This document shows positions 44,423 through 52,905 of a stretch of DNA of 64,000 nucleotides, in pieces (position 1 is the stretch's first letter; every line of letters begins with the position of its first letter). Source of the DNA: Janthinobacterium aquaticum (GTDB lineage: Bacteria; Pseudomonadota; Gammaproteobacteria; Burkholderiales; Burkholderiaceae_D); assembly GCF_009208565.1 (NCBI RefSeq), contig NZ_WFLK01000010.1, positions 62,001-126,000 of the forward strand. The letters are read 5' to 3'. Under the pieces are notes generated by a model. That model saw only the letters and a list, made by a program, of their open reading frames with translations. It searched no databases and was not told the DNA's origin. Both the position numbers and the translations under genes were made by a program.

Positions 44423-44821
44423 TCAGGGAAACATAGCCACATGCCGCTCCACATGCGCCAACAGCGCCTGCAACAACACGGGCCGCAGCGCTTCGAACTG
44501 CTGAACATTGACGGCCTGCTGCAGCTGCTCTGCCAGCAAAGGCAGCTGCAAGGCCGCTGACAGCTGCGCCAGCACGCTGTCGAACTTCATGTGCCGCGCA
44601 CTGGCATAGCCTTCCCACTCCACATACGCGAGCCACTCGGCAATCATGACCAGGGCGGCTACCTGCGGCGCCAGCGCGGCGATGCGCGCGTCGCGCAGCA
44701 CGCTGTCATCGAATATCTGCTCGCGCTGCAGCACATACAGCGCAATGCGCTGCAAGGTATCGTGCACCTCCTGCGCATCCTCGCTGCGGCGTTGCAGCAG
44801 CTTATGCGTCAGGCCGCCCAT
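44423..44821 (-). CDS. Helical protein of unknown function
   Basis: 132 residues, mostly alpha-helical: LLQRRSEDAQEVHDTLQRIA, AALVMIAEWLAYVEWEG, and a Leu/Gln-rich C-terminal half. No signal peptide, no conserved metal site, no family recognised. It begins eight bases after map in the same direction, so is probably cotranscribed with it. The ribosome binding site is weak. Coding is supported by its length, codon pattern and placement. Confidence 0.68.
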   Translation of the reverse strand: MGGLTHKLLQRRSEDAQEVHDTLQRIALYVLQREQIFDDSVLRDARIAALAPQVAALVMIAEWLAYVEWEGYASARHMKFDSVLAQLSAALQLPLLAEQLQQAVNVQQFEALRPVLLQALLAHVERHVAMFP

Positions 44822-44829
44822 ACTCAGAC

Positions 44830-45633
44830 TCAGGCACGCGCGTCAGGCAAGGCGGACAAGGTAAAGATTTCAAAGCCGGTTTCGGTCACGGCCAGCGAAT
44901 GCTCGAACTGGGCCGACAGTGAACGGTCTTTGGTGACGGTGGTCCATTTGTCCGGCAGCACTTTGACCTGGTAGCTGCCGACGTTGATCATCGGCTCAAT
45001 GGTAAAAATCATGCCCGGTTCAAGCACGATGCCGGTGCCGGCGCGGCCATAGTGCAGCACTTGCGGCGTGTCGTGGAACACCTTGCCTACGCCATGACCG
45101 CAGAAGTCGCGCACCGAGGAAAAGCCCTGGGCTTTCGCTACCGCTTCGATGGCGGCGCCAACGTCGCCCAGCGTGGCGCCAGGGCGGACGGTGTTAATGC
45201 CGACCATCATCGCCTCGTAGGCGGTATCGACCACGCGGTTGGCCAGGATCGATACGGCGCCAACCTTGAAGGTGCGGCTGGTGTCGCCATGCCATTCGTT
45301 GAATTTGGGCGTGACGTCGATATTGAGGATATCGCCCACTTTCAGAATCTTGGTTTCGGACGGAATGCCGTGCGTAACCACGTGGTTGACCGAGATGCAG
45401 CTGGCGTGCTTGTAGCCGTGATAGTCGATGGTGGCCGGAATGGCGCCGGCGGCGCGCATGAATTCCTCGCACATGGCGTCGAGCTTGGCGGTGGAAATGC
45501 CGGGTTTGACGAAGGGCGTGATGTAGTCGAGCGTGTCGGCGGCGATGCGGCCTGCGGCGCGCATGCCGGCAAAGCCTTCTTCATCGTGCAGCGGGATTTT
45601 CTTGCCGTGTTCGAGCTGGGTGGAGTAGCGCAT
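44830..45633 (-). CDS. map: Methionine aminopeptidase, type I
   Basis: Removes the initiator methionine. 267 residues with all five metal ligands: Asp in NIDVTPKFNEWHGD (two Asp), His in FCGHGVGKVFHD, Glu in FTIEPMINVG, Glu in QFEHSLAVTETG. Start ATG at 45633 (MRYSTQLEHGKKI); the upstream extension in frame crosses the tetR gene. The usual map next to rpsB is not seen here, so this is probably a second copy under regulator control. It follows tetR by 13 bases in the same direction. Confidence 0.94.
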   Translation of the reverse strand: MRYSTQLEHGKKIPLHDEEGFAGMRAAGRIAADTLDYITPFVKPGISTAKLDAMCEEFMRAAGAIPATIDYHGYKHASCISVNHVVTHGIPSETKILKVGDILNIDVTPKFNEWHGDTSRTFKVGAVSILANRVVDTAYEAMMVGINTVRPGATLGDVGAAIEAVAKAQGFSSVRDFCGHGVGKVFHDTPQVLHYGRAGTGIVLEPGMIFTIEPMINVGSYQVKVLPDKWTTVTKDRSLSAQFEHSLAVTETGFEIFTLSALPDARA

Positions 45634-45646
45634 GTGTTTTTCTTTT

Positions 45647-46246
45647 TCAGTGAGGTGTTGAGAGGGCTGCCCAGCCGCGCACGGCGTCGTGCGAGGCGCG
45701 CAGCATGGCGTCGGCACTGGCAGGTATCGGCTGGTTCTGGGTCAGGTACGGTTTGACAATGGCCACCGGCGCGTCGATCAGCATGAAGCGCAACGTGCTG
45801 CCGAGATGGCTGCCATCGCCATGCAGGGCGGCCATGCAACGCTCGAAACAGGCGTCCAGTTCAGCCTGCTCCGCTTCCAGTTCGGCCATCAGTTCTGCGC
45901 TTAAGGCGCCGTTGAAATCGGGATTGTCCGTGCACTGCAGCAGGAAGCGCGCATACACCGGCTTGCGCCGGCACCAGTCGAGCAGGCCGTGCACGCCGGC
46001 CCAGGTATCGCCGTCGCCGCGCGCCCACAGGCTGGCCACTTCGCTGCGAAAGTCAGCTTTCACACGCAGCCAGGCACGCGCCAGGATGGCGCTGCGCGAG
46101 TCGAAGCGGTGATACACCGAACCGATCGGCGCGCCCACCTTGAGCGCAATGGCGGACATCGACACGGCCGCAAAGCCACACTGGGCGGCAATCTCGATGG
46201 CGCTGTCGATAAAGTGGTTTTCGTTGAATTTGGCTAGTCTGACCAT
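45647..46246 (-). CDS. TetR-family transcription regulator
   Basis: 199 residues. The N-terminal helix-turn-helix is AAVSMSAIALKVGAPIGSVY followed by HRFDSRSAILARAW, and the rest is the helical ligand domain. A 28-bp palindrome with perfect 12-base arms begins at its start codon, so self-repression is very likely. map and an unknown gene follow on the same strand and may be co-regulated. The ligand is unknown. Confidence 0.92.
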   Translation of the reverse strand: MVRLAKFNENHFIDSAIEIAAQCGFAAVSMSAIALKVGAPIGSVYHRFDSRSAILARAWLRVKADFRSEVASLWARGDGDTWAGVHGLLDWCRRKPVYARFLLQCTDNPDFNGALSAELMAELEAEQAELDACFERCMAALHGDGSHLGSTLRFMLIDAPVAIVKPYLTQNQPIPASADAMLRASHDAVRGWAALSTPH

Positions 46247-46273
46247 TCAAATAGAATAGCAATTCTATTTGAA
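46246..46273. promoter_or_regulatory. TetR operator
   Basis: TTCAAATAGAAT and ATTCTATTTGAA are perfect 12-bp inverted arms around AGCA. It starts on the last base of the tetR start codon and extends upstream, the usual place for an autorepression site. Confidence 0.88.
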
Positions 46274-46379
46274 GCAGTCAAGTGCCCAGGTATTTCCAGT
46301 CTCCTTAAAAAATATCCGGATCAAGAAAAATACATCACGTTATGATATATTCTGCATCCCCGTCATTGACAACGCAATC

Positions 46380-46808
46380 ATGGCCACTTCAAAACCGCCT
46401 ACCCTGAGCAAGGCTGATTTCTCGGCCCTGTCCGAATTTCGCTACCAGATGCGCCGCTTCGAGCGCTTTTCCGAAGACGCCGTGCAGGCCGAAGGCATCA
46501 CGCCGCTGCAATACCTGCTACTGCTCCATATCAAGGGCTACCCGGGCCGCGACTGGGCCAGTGTGGGCGAACTGGCCGAGCGCCTGCAGGCCAAGCACCA
46601 CGGCGTGGTGGCGCTGGTGTCGCGCTGCGAAACCATGGGCCTGGTCGAGCGCCAGCCCAGCCTGGCCGACAAGCGCCGCGTCGAAGTGCATCTGCTGCCG
46701 GCCGGCGAAGCGGTGATGGCACGCCTGGCCGAGCGCCACCGCGCCGAGCTGCTGTCGCTCGACGGCGTCTTTACCATCCCGAAACTTTCACAGGACGAAA
46801 CAGCATGA
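46380..46808 (+). CDS. MarR-family transcription regulator
   Basis: 142 residues with the winged-helix core ITPLQYLLLLHIKGYPGRDW, VGELAERLQAKHHGVVALVS, the wing ADKRRVEVHLLPAG. It overlaps the ClC gene by four bases (ATGA), so is coupled to it. ATCA-CGTTA-TGAT about 35 bases before the start is a candidate weak operator. The in-frame extension up to 46269 crosses the tetR operator and is not used. Confidence 0.9.
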   Translation: MATSKPPTLSKADFSALSEFRYQMRRFERFSEDAVQAEGITPLQYLLLLHIKGYPGRDWASVGELAERLQAKHHGVVALVSRCETMGLVERQPSLADKRRVEVHLLPAGEAVMARLAERHRAELLSLDGVFTIPKLSQDETA

Positions 46809-48565
46809 GCCAGCACGAGAGCAAACCGCAATACGACGGCCGGCGCGATTTCGACGGCAAGGCCAGGCTGCTGCTGATCGCCGCGATTGCCGCCGTCATC
46901 GGCGCGCTGTCGACCGTCACGGCCGATCTGCTGCTGCACGCGATCCGCTTCTTTACTAATCTGTTTTTCTTCCAGACCCTGTCCACCGCCGCCACCTCGC
47001 CCGCCGACAATACGCTGGGCGCATGGGTGATTGCGGTGCCGGTGATCGGCGGCCTGGTGATCGGCCTGATCGCGCGCTATGGCTCGGAGCAGATCCGCGG
47101 CCACGGCATACCGGAAGCCATTGAAGCGATCCTGTTCAAGAAAAGCACCATGTCGCCCAAGGTGGCGGTATTGAAGCCGGTGGCATCGGGCATTGCGATT
47201 GGCAGCGGCGGCCCGTTTGGCGCCGAAGGCCCGATCATTATGACCGGCGGCGCCATCGGATCCCTGATCGCGCAGCACTTCCATTTAAGCGGCGCCGAGC
47301 GCAAAGCGCTGCTGGTAGCCGGCGCCGTGGCCGGCATGACGGCCGTGTTCGGCACGCCGATAGCCGCGCTGCTGCTGGCGGTTGAACTGCTGCTGTTTGA
47401 ACTGCGCCCGCGCAGCCTGGCGCCGGTGGCCGTGGCCTGCGCGGTGGCCGGCTTTCTGCGCCCGCTGCTGATCGACAGCGGCCCGCTGTTCCCGATGCAA
47501 ACCGCCGTCATGCCACCGCTGGCGCTCGGTTCGTGCGTGATCGCCGGCTTGCTGTGCGGCGCCATGGCCTGGCTGCTGTCAACTGCCTTGTACCGCGTGG
47601 AAGACGCATTTCACAAGCTGCCCGTGCACTGGATGTGGTGGCCGGCCATCGGCGGCCTTGCGGTCGGCATCGGCGGCTACTTCCAGCCGCGCGCGCTGGG
47701 CGTGGGCTACGACGTGATCGGCGACCTGCTGAGCAATCACCTGGCAGCGAGCGCACTGGCCGCGCTGCTGCTGGTGAAAGCCGTGATCTGGCTGATCGCG
47801 CTCGGTTCCGGTACCTCGGGCGGCGTGCTGGCGCCGCTACTAATGCTGGGCGCGGGCCTGGGCGCCCTGCTCGGCCCCTACCTGCCCGGTGGCGACCCGG
47901 CCATCTGGCCGCTGGTCTTTATGGCCGCCACGCTGGGTGGCATGATGCGCGCACCGGTGATGGCGGTGGTGTTTGCATTCGAGCTAACGCAGGACGCCAA
48001 CGCCCTGCTGCCGGTACTCGCTGCCGCCACCGTCGCCTACGGCTTTACCGTACTGACCATGCACCGCTCGATCCTGACCGAGAAAATCGCCCGCCGCGGC
48101 CACCATATCTTCCGCGAATACAGCATCGACCCGCTCGAGCGCCACAGCGTGGCCGAAGTGATGAGCACCAAACCGATCAGCATCGACGCCGAAGCGCGGG
48201 TAGAAGACGTGCTGGCCAGCCATTTCGGCCTGCACCAGCAGCACCGCGCCTACCCGGTCACGCGCAACGGCATCCTGGTCGGCATGCTCGACCGCACCGC
48301 CATCGAAGCGCGTCCAGCTACGCGCAAGGTGGGCGAGCTGTATGGCGTCAACCCGCCACTGATGGCGCTGGAGGCCGAAACCTGCCGCACCCTGGCCACC
48401 CGCCTGGCCGTCCATCAGCTCGAACGCCTGCCGGTGGTCGATGGCGAGCGCCGGCTGGTGGGCATTATCAGCCGCAGTGACCTGGTCAAACCGGCACTGG
48501 CGCTGCACGATGAAGAGCAGGAGCGCCAGACCATGCGGCGGTTCTGGCCGGGCAAAGTTACGTGA
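46805..48565 (+). CDS. ClC-family chloride channel/antiporter with CBS pair
   Basis: 586 residues. The membrane domain has about 16-18 helices, with selectivity motifs GSGGPFGAEGPIIMTGG (residues about 136-152) and GSGTSGGVLAPLLMLGAG. The gating glutamate is retained in GAEGP, whereas the usual arginine of GREGP is alanine. Two CBS domains occupy residues about 450-575 (VMSTKPISIDAEARVEDVLA, ERLPVVDGERRLVGIISRSD). The CBS pair may bind adenine nucleotides. It is coupled to marR, which likely controls it. Confidence 0.93.
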   Translation: MSQHESKPQYDGRRDFDGKARLLLIAAIAAVIGALSTVTADLLLHAIRFFTNLFFFQTLSTAATSPADNTLGAWVIAVPVIGGLVIGLIARYGSEQIRGHGIPEAIEAILFKKSTMSPKVAVLKPVASGIAIGSGGPFGAEGPIIMTGGAIGSLIAQHFHLSGAERKALLVAGAVAGMTAVFGTPIAALLLAVELLLFELRPRSLAPVAVACAVAGFLRPLLIDSGPLFPMQTAVMPPLALGSCVIAGLLCGAMAWLLSTALYRVEDAFHKLPVHWMWWPAIGGLAVGIGGYFQPRALGVGYDVIGDLLSNHLAASALAALLLVKAVIWLIALGSGTSGGVLAPLLMLGAGLGALLGPYLPGGDPAIWPLVFMAATLGGMMRAPVMAVVFAFELTQDANALLPVLAAATVAYGFTVLTMHRSILTEKIARRGHHIFREYSIDPLERHSVAEVMSTKPISIDAEARVEDVLASHFGLHQQHRAYPVTRNGILVGMLDRTAIEARPATRKVGELYGVNPPLMALEAETCRTLATRLAVHQLERLPVVDGERRLVGIISRSDLVKPALALHDEEQERQTMRRFWPGKVT

Positions 48566-48627
48566 GCGTTTGGTAAACAATTGGCGCGGTAAAATGCATT
48601 GGCTTAACGTTTATAGAGATTGACGTT

Positions 48628-49314
48628 TTGTCCCAGCCTGGGCCAAAAGCAGACGAAATGGAGCGCTTCAGCATGGATCACATGACGGCCAAGTTTTATG
48701 AAAGCTACGTGCAACAGGGCGCGGCCGATTCAGAGGCATCGCACAGCGCCATCTCGAAATATTTTCAAGCTGCTTTTAAAGAAGGCGACAAGGTACTCGA
48801 TGTCGGATCAGGTTCCGGCCGGGACCTGGCAGTTTTAATAAAAACCGGCGTTGACGCCTATGGCATCGAACCCAATGACGCGATGCGAAAATACGCTCTG
48901 ACGAAACATCCCGAACTGGCCGGGCGCGTGAAACCTGATCGACTACCTCTTACTCACGTGCCATTCGGCGGGGGTTTCGATGGCGTGCTGTGCAGCGCAG
49001 TGTTAATGCATATTCCCGAGGACTGTTTTATCGAGTCGTGGAAATCCATTCTGCAGGTGCTCAAGCCAACCGCGAAGGTGCTATTCTCATTACCTTCAAT
49101 GCAGCCTGGTTTGCTTCAAGATCGTCGTGATCGAGATGATCGCTTTTTTGAAAATCACCGCGTTGACCTTGTCAGCTCTATGCTAAAGTCTTGCGGTTTT
49201 ATTGAAATAGACCTGGGTACAGAAGCCACTTCCGTATATCCCGATATAACCTGGACCATTTCCCTGTTCGAATCCACGACACCTGGTCCTGGCGGCATGC
49301 GCGACGCCACCTGA
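48628..49314 (+). CDS. Class I SAM-dependent methyltransferase
   Basis: Up to 228 residues. The AdoMet motif is KVLDVGSGSGRDLAVLIKTG with acidic loop GIEPNDAMRKYA; motif IV region is FDGVLCSAVLMHIPED. The start is uncertain: TTG at 48628 opens the frame, and an ATG ten codons later (48658) is an alternative. Base composition is clearly more AT-rich than neighbours, with many AAA and TTT codons, suggesting acquisition. The substrate is unknown. Confidence 0.82.
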   Translation: MSQPGPKADEMERFSMDHMTAKFYESYVQQGAADSEASHSAISKYFQAAFKEGDKVLDVGSGSGRDLAVLIKTGVDAYGIEPNDAMRKYALTKHPELAGRVKPDRLPLTHVPFGGGFDGVLCSAVLMHIPEDCFIESWKSILQVLKPTAKVLFSLPSMQPGLLQDRRDRDDRFFENHRVDLVSSMLKSCGFIEIDLGTEATSVYPDITWTISLFESTTPGPGGMRDAT

Positions 49315-49503
49315 AGCCCATGGCCTATCTTTTCTTTGCGCGTCATCGATCGACTGTGAGAATTGCTGAGTTTCGCCGCTGGGCAAGCTGCTATGCTAGG
49401 GAGCGACGGCTGCGTTCGGCCAAAATCCGTCCTCCGCTGAGCGCCAGAATTTAGTGAGACGCTGTAGAGCAGGGTCCTGTATATCGAGTAGAACTGACCA
49501 TAA

Positions 49504-49746
49504 ATGACCAAGCGAATATCACTCAAAAAATCGCTAGCACTTGCATTGCTAGGCTGGATGACTGTTTCGGGGGGCTACGCGTACTATTATGTGAAGAGCC
49601 GTCTCGACATTCCTGACTTAGTCGGGTATGAGTCAGAATGGCAGTTTCAATTATTCATATTCTGTGTTTTCCGTCTTCCATTTCTTCTCATCTTTCTCGG
49701 CGCAACTATATGGTTTCTGCTTCGCCGCGACAAAGTGAAGGTCTGA
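49504..49746 (+). CDS. Small two-helix membrane protein
   Basis: 80 residues with two hydrophobic stretches: LALALLGWMTVSGGYAYYYV (about residues 11-30) and FIFCVFRLPFLLIFLGATIW (about 51-70), ending in basic RRDKVKV. No family is recognised. AT-rich like the preceding methyltransferase. No strong ribosome binding site is seen, so the gene call is moderate. Confidence 0.5.
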   Translation: MTKRISLKKSLALALLGWMTVSGGYAYYYVKSRLDIPDLVGYESEWQFQLFIFCVFRLPFLLIFLGATIWFLLRRDKVKV

Positions 49747-49852
49747 TTTTTAGCCGTTCATCTTTGGTAGCGGATATGAGGCGCGGCCGTCTGCTTTGGG
49801 GCACAAGCTGCCTTTAGTGACCGAACTAAAAAAGTAACCCATAATCACCGAA

Positions 49853-50242
49853 ATGAGCCACCATACCGATTCCGCCATCCCGATCCTGCCATGCCGCTCC
49901 ATCAGCGCAACAACCGGTTTTTATAAGCAGCTGGGTTTTGAAGGCGGGGCGCACGAATTCAGCCAGGACTACGCAATTTTCAACCGCGGCACCATCGAAG
50001 TGCACTTCTTCACTCATGCAGAGCTGGTGCCTGCCCAGTCGTGGGCAGGCTGCTATATCCGCGTGGGCGATGTGCGGAACCTGTATCAAGCGTGCCTGGC
50101 TGCCGGCCTGCCTGATTCAGGCATCCCGCGCATGCATCCCTTGGAAGAAAAACCCTGGGGACTCAGGGAATTTGCGATTGTAGATCCTGATGGTAATCTC
50201 CTTCGCATAGGCGAAGTTATTCAGCCAGAAATAGCACCTTAA
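49853..50242 (+). CDS. Glyoxalase/bleomycin resistance (VOC) family protein
   Basis: 129 residues in one VOC repeat pair: AIPILPCRSISATTGFYKQL, then IEVHFFTHAEL and REFAIVDPDGNLLRIGE. The His, Glu and other residues at metal/ligand positions resemble bleomycin-binding proteins (VOC dimer, ligand sequestration) more than glyoxalase I. Last gene of the AT-richer islet. Confidence 0.88.
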   Translation: MSHHTDSAIPILPCRSISATTGFYKQLGFEGGAHEFSQDYAIFNRGTIEVHFFTHAELVPAQSWAGCYIRVGDVRNLYQACLAAGLPDSGIPRMHPLEEKPWGLREFAIVDPDGNLLRIGEVIQPEIAP

Positions 50243-50280
50243 CTGCATCAGCCAGCCACCAAGTTTTTCCATAGCAAGCA

Positions 50281-50485
50281 CACCAACAAAGCATCAATCA
50301 CCCCCGACCCCAGCAAAGGCGCCTCGGGCCAAGCGGGCCTGAAAAATGTCGAGGGCAAGGCGCAGCGACGAAGACAGTACGAATGTACGGCGAGGAGCTG
50401 CAACGCCGCCATCGGCATTTTCTCAGACCCGCGTCTCCGGCCCGCCGTTCATAGTCGACGTACCCCGCCACCACGCAAATACAAC
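50281..50485. repeat. Direct repeat unit 1 with 100-bp palindrome
   Basis: First of two related units (second 50519-50682). It contains an imperfect palindrome at 50333-50432: GCGGGCCTGAAAAATG at one end pairs with GCATTTTCTCAGACCCGC at the other, and the exact centre is GTAC-GAAT-GTAC (50377-50388). The whole non-coding stretch 50243-50726 holds only this duplication and the promoter/leader of the AMP nucleosidase gene. Confidence 0.82.
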
Positions 50486-50518
50486 CATCCACCACAGCGT
50501 TTGTCTGCTACGCAATCA

Positions 50519-50682
50519 CACCAGCAAAGCATCAATCATCCCGACTCCAGCACAGGCGCCTCGGGCCAAGCGGGGCTGAAAAATGTCGAGGGCAAGGAGC
50601 CGCAACGCCGCCATCGGCATTTTCTCAAACCCGCGTCTCCGGCCCGCCGTTTCAAACTATCCCCTCACCACGCAAATACGAA
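50519..50682. repeat. Direct repeat unit 2, palindrome tip deleted
   Basis: Begins CACCAGCAAAGCATCAATCA as unit 1 and ends at CACGCAAATACGAA. Its palindrome (50570-50634) lacks about 36 bases from the centre, including GTACGAATGTAC, while both outer arms are kept. Short open frames here follow the repeat and are not considered genes. Confidence 0.82.
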
Positions 50683-50726
50683 CACTGGCTTACAATGATA
50701 TGCACCACATCTACAGGAGCTATCAA

Positions 50727-52241
50727 GTGCATACGCCTTCTTTTATCGCTACTGAACGCTTCGACGATCCCCGCCTGGCTTTGGAACAGGTGCAAGCCAT
50801 CTACCAGGCCAGCATCGCCCACCTGCGCGATGCGCTGCAGCGCTTTGTCGGCGGCGAACCCCTGCACGAACGCGTGCGCGCCTGCTACCCGTTCGTGCGC
50901 ATCCAGACCGAAACCGTGGCGCGTGCGGATTCGCCGCTGGCCTACGGTTTCGTGGCCGGTCCCGGCGTGTTTGAAACCACGCTGACGCGCCCCGACCTGT
51001 TTGCCGATTACTATCTCGACCAGTTCACGCTGCTGCTGAAGAACCATAACAACGGCCAGAAAGTGCTGCTGGAAGTGGGCGTGAGCGCCCAGCCGATACC
51101 CGTGCATTTCTCGTTTGCCGAGCATGACCATATCGAAGGCAATATGGACGCCGGGCGCCGCCTGGCCATGCGCGACCTGTTCGACCTGCCCGATTTGTCG
51201 GCGATGGATGACGGCATTGCCAACGGCACGCATGAAACCGAACATGGCGAAGCGCAGCCGCTGGCGCTGTTTACCGGCCCGCGCGTCGACTATTCGCTGC
51301 AGCGCCTGCGCCACTACAGCGGCACCTCGCCGCACCATTTCCAGAACTTCGTGTTGTTTACCAATTACCAGTTCTATATTGACGAATTTATCCGCCTGGG
51401 CCACGCCATGATGGCGCGCGAACCCGATGCGGGCTCGCCGTCGGACGACGATGGCTATATCGCCTTCGTCGAGCCGGGCAATGTGGTCACGCGCCGTGTC
51501 GGCCATGCCTCGCATCACAACGACGCGCTGGGCGCTGCGCCGCCGCGCCTGCCGCAGATGCCGGCCTATCACTTGCTGCGCGCCGACGGCAGCGGCATCA
51601 CCATGGTCAATATCGGCGTCGGCCCAGCCAATGCCAAGACCATTACCGACCATATCGCCGTGCTGCGTCCGCACGCCTGGCTGATGCTGGGCCACTGCGC
51701 CGGGCTGCGCACCACGCAAAGCCTGGGCGACTATGTGCTGGCGCACGCCTATGTGCGCGAAGACCATGTGCTGGACGAAGATCTGCCGCTGTGGGTGCCG
51801 ATTCCGCCGCTGGCGGAAATCCAGCAGGCGCTGCAAACGGCGGTCGCTGAAATCACCCAGCTGACGGGGCTCGATCTCAAGCACATAATGCGCACCGGCA
51901 CCGTGGCCAGCACCGACAACCGCAACTGGGAACTGCTGCCGCAACGTACGCCCGAGCGCCGTTTCAGCCAGAGCCGCGCGATTGCGCTCGATATGGAAAG
52001 CGCCACCATTGCCGCCAACGGCTTTCGCTTCCGCGTGCCGTACGGCACCTTGCTGTGCGTGAGCGACAAGCCGCTGCACGGCGAGATCAAGCTGCCCGGC
52101 ATGGCCAACCACTTCTACCGCGAGCGGGTGGACCAGCACCTGCGCATCGGCATCCGCGCGGTCGAACTGCTGCGCCGCCAGGGCGTGGACCGGCTGCACA
52201 GCCGCAAGCTCAGGAGCTTTGCCGAAGTGGCGTTCCAGTAA
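50727..52241 (+). CDS. amn: AMP nucleosidase
   Basis: Hydrolyses AMP to adenine and ribose 5-phosphate, adjusting adenylate levels. 504 residues from the GTG at 50727, which has AGGAG seven bases upstream; the ATG at 50700 lacks one. An N-terminal AMN domain (RACYPFVRIQTETVARADSP) is followed by the nucleoside phosphorylase fold (TMVNIGVGPANAKTITDHIA, LMLGHCAGLR, ALDMESATIAANGFRFRVPY, CVSDKPLHGEIK). Length matches the bacterial family. The 3' end overlaps the convergent PPTase by 32 bases. Confidence 0.93.
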   Translation: MHTPSFIATERFDDPRLALEQVQAIYQASIAHLRDALQRFVGGEPLHERVRACYPFVRIQTETVARADSPLAYGFVAGPGVFETTLTRPDLFADYYLDQFTLLLKNHNNGQKVLLEVGVSAQPIPVHFSFAEHDHIEGNMDAGRRLAMRDLFDLPDLSAMDDGIANGTHETEHGEAQPLALFTGPRVDYSLQRLRHYSGTSPHHFQNFVLFTNYQFYIDEFIRLGHAMMAREPDAGSPSDDDGYIAFVEPGNVVTRRVGHASHHNDALGAAPPRLPQMPAYHLLRADGSGITMVNIGVGPANAKTITDHIAVLRPHAWLMLGHCAGLRTTQSLGDYVLAHAYVREDHVLDEDLPLWVPIPPLAEIQQALQTAVAEITQLTGLDLKHIMRTGTVASTDNRNWELLPQRTPERRFSQSRAIALDMESATIAANGFRFRVPYGTLLCVSDKPLHGEIKLPGMANHFYRERVDQHLRIGIRAVELLRRQGVDRLHSRKLRSFAEVAFQ

Positions 52242-52905
52242 ACGTCAGTTCAACCACCGCCGGCGCCGCCACGGCCACGCTCAGCAGCCACTCTTCCTGC
52301 AGTCGCTGCTGGTGTACCTGCCAGCACTGCGCCGGCGCACTGCCCCACGCCGGCGACAGATAGCCCTGCCCTTCCGATTGCAGGCGGTGCGGCTCGACAT
52401 GCATGCCGCAGCCCATCGCCTTCAATACCGCTTCTTTGGCATTAAACGCGCGTATCAGATAAGCAGCGCGCTGCGGCGCCGGCAACCCCAGGTACAGCGC
52501 CTGCTCGCCTGCCGACAAAATCAGCGGCGCCAGGCCGGCATCGTCGCTGCCCGGTGGTGCGGCCAGTTCCAGATCGACGCCCAGCACCTCGCTGCACCAG
52601 CCAATGGCAGCCAGTGCGTGACTATGTGAAATGGAAAAATGCGGCAGGCCGGCCAGCTGGCAATGCGGCCGGCCATGCTCGTCGCGCACCAGAGGCACCT
52701 CAGCCGGTGCAAGGCCCGTCAACGCTGCCAGGCGGCGGCGCACGGAAAGACGGCAACTGACAAAAGCAGCGCGCCCCGCCGCTTGCCGGTAGCGCAGCGC
52801 CCGCGCCTGTTCATGCGCCGGCAGCAGCACCAGTCCGGCAGCCACCTCGGCTGGTGTCAGCCGGGAGAAGTCGAGCAGCTCGACTTCGATTGCCAAAGGT
52901 GGCAT
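52210..52905 (-). CDS. 4'-phosphopantetheinyl transferase, Sfp type
   Basis: Attaches phosphopantetheine to carrier proteins. 231 residues with the motifs PHFSISHSHALAAIG (His/Asp region), LGVDLEL (Mg site), and FNAKEAVLKAMG. Its start overlaps the DUF1854 stop (TAATG), so translation is coupled; the upstream extension in frame lies inside DUF1854. Being the last gene of an ABC transporter/DUF1854 operon in a cyanophycin locus is unexpected, since cyanophycin synthetases need no such cofactor. Confidence 0.92.
   Translation of the reverse strand: MPPLAIEVELLDFSRLTPAEVAAGLVLLPAHEQARALRYRQAAGRAAFVSCRLSVRRRLAALTGLAPAEVPLVRDEHGRPHCQLAGLPHFSISHSHALAAIGWCSEVLGVDLELAAPPGSDDAGLAPLILSAGEQALYLGLPAPQRAAYLIRAFNAKEAVLKAMGCGMHVEPHRLQSEGQGYLSPAWGSAPAQCWQVHQQRLQEEWLLSVAVAAPAVVELTFTGTPLRQSS

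Noticed and set aside
50346-50698. Short open frames in the duplicated region before amn
   Set aside because: They simply follow the repeated DNA, lack ribosome binding sites and differ between the two copies.
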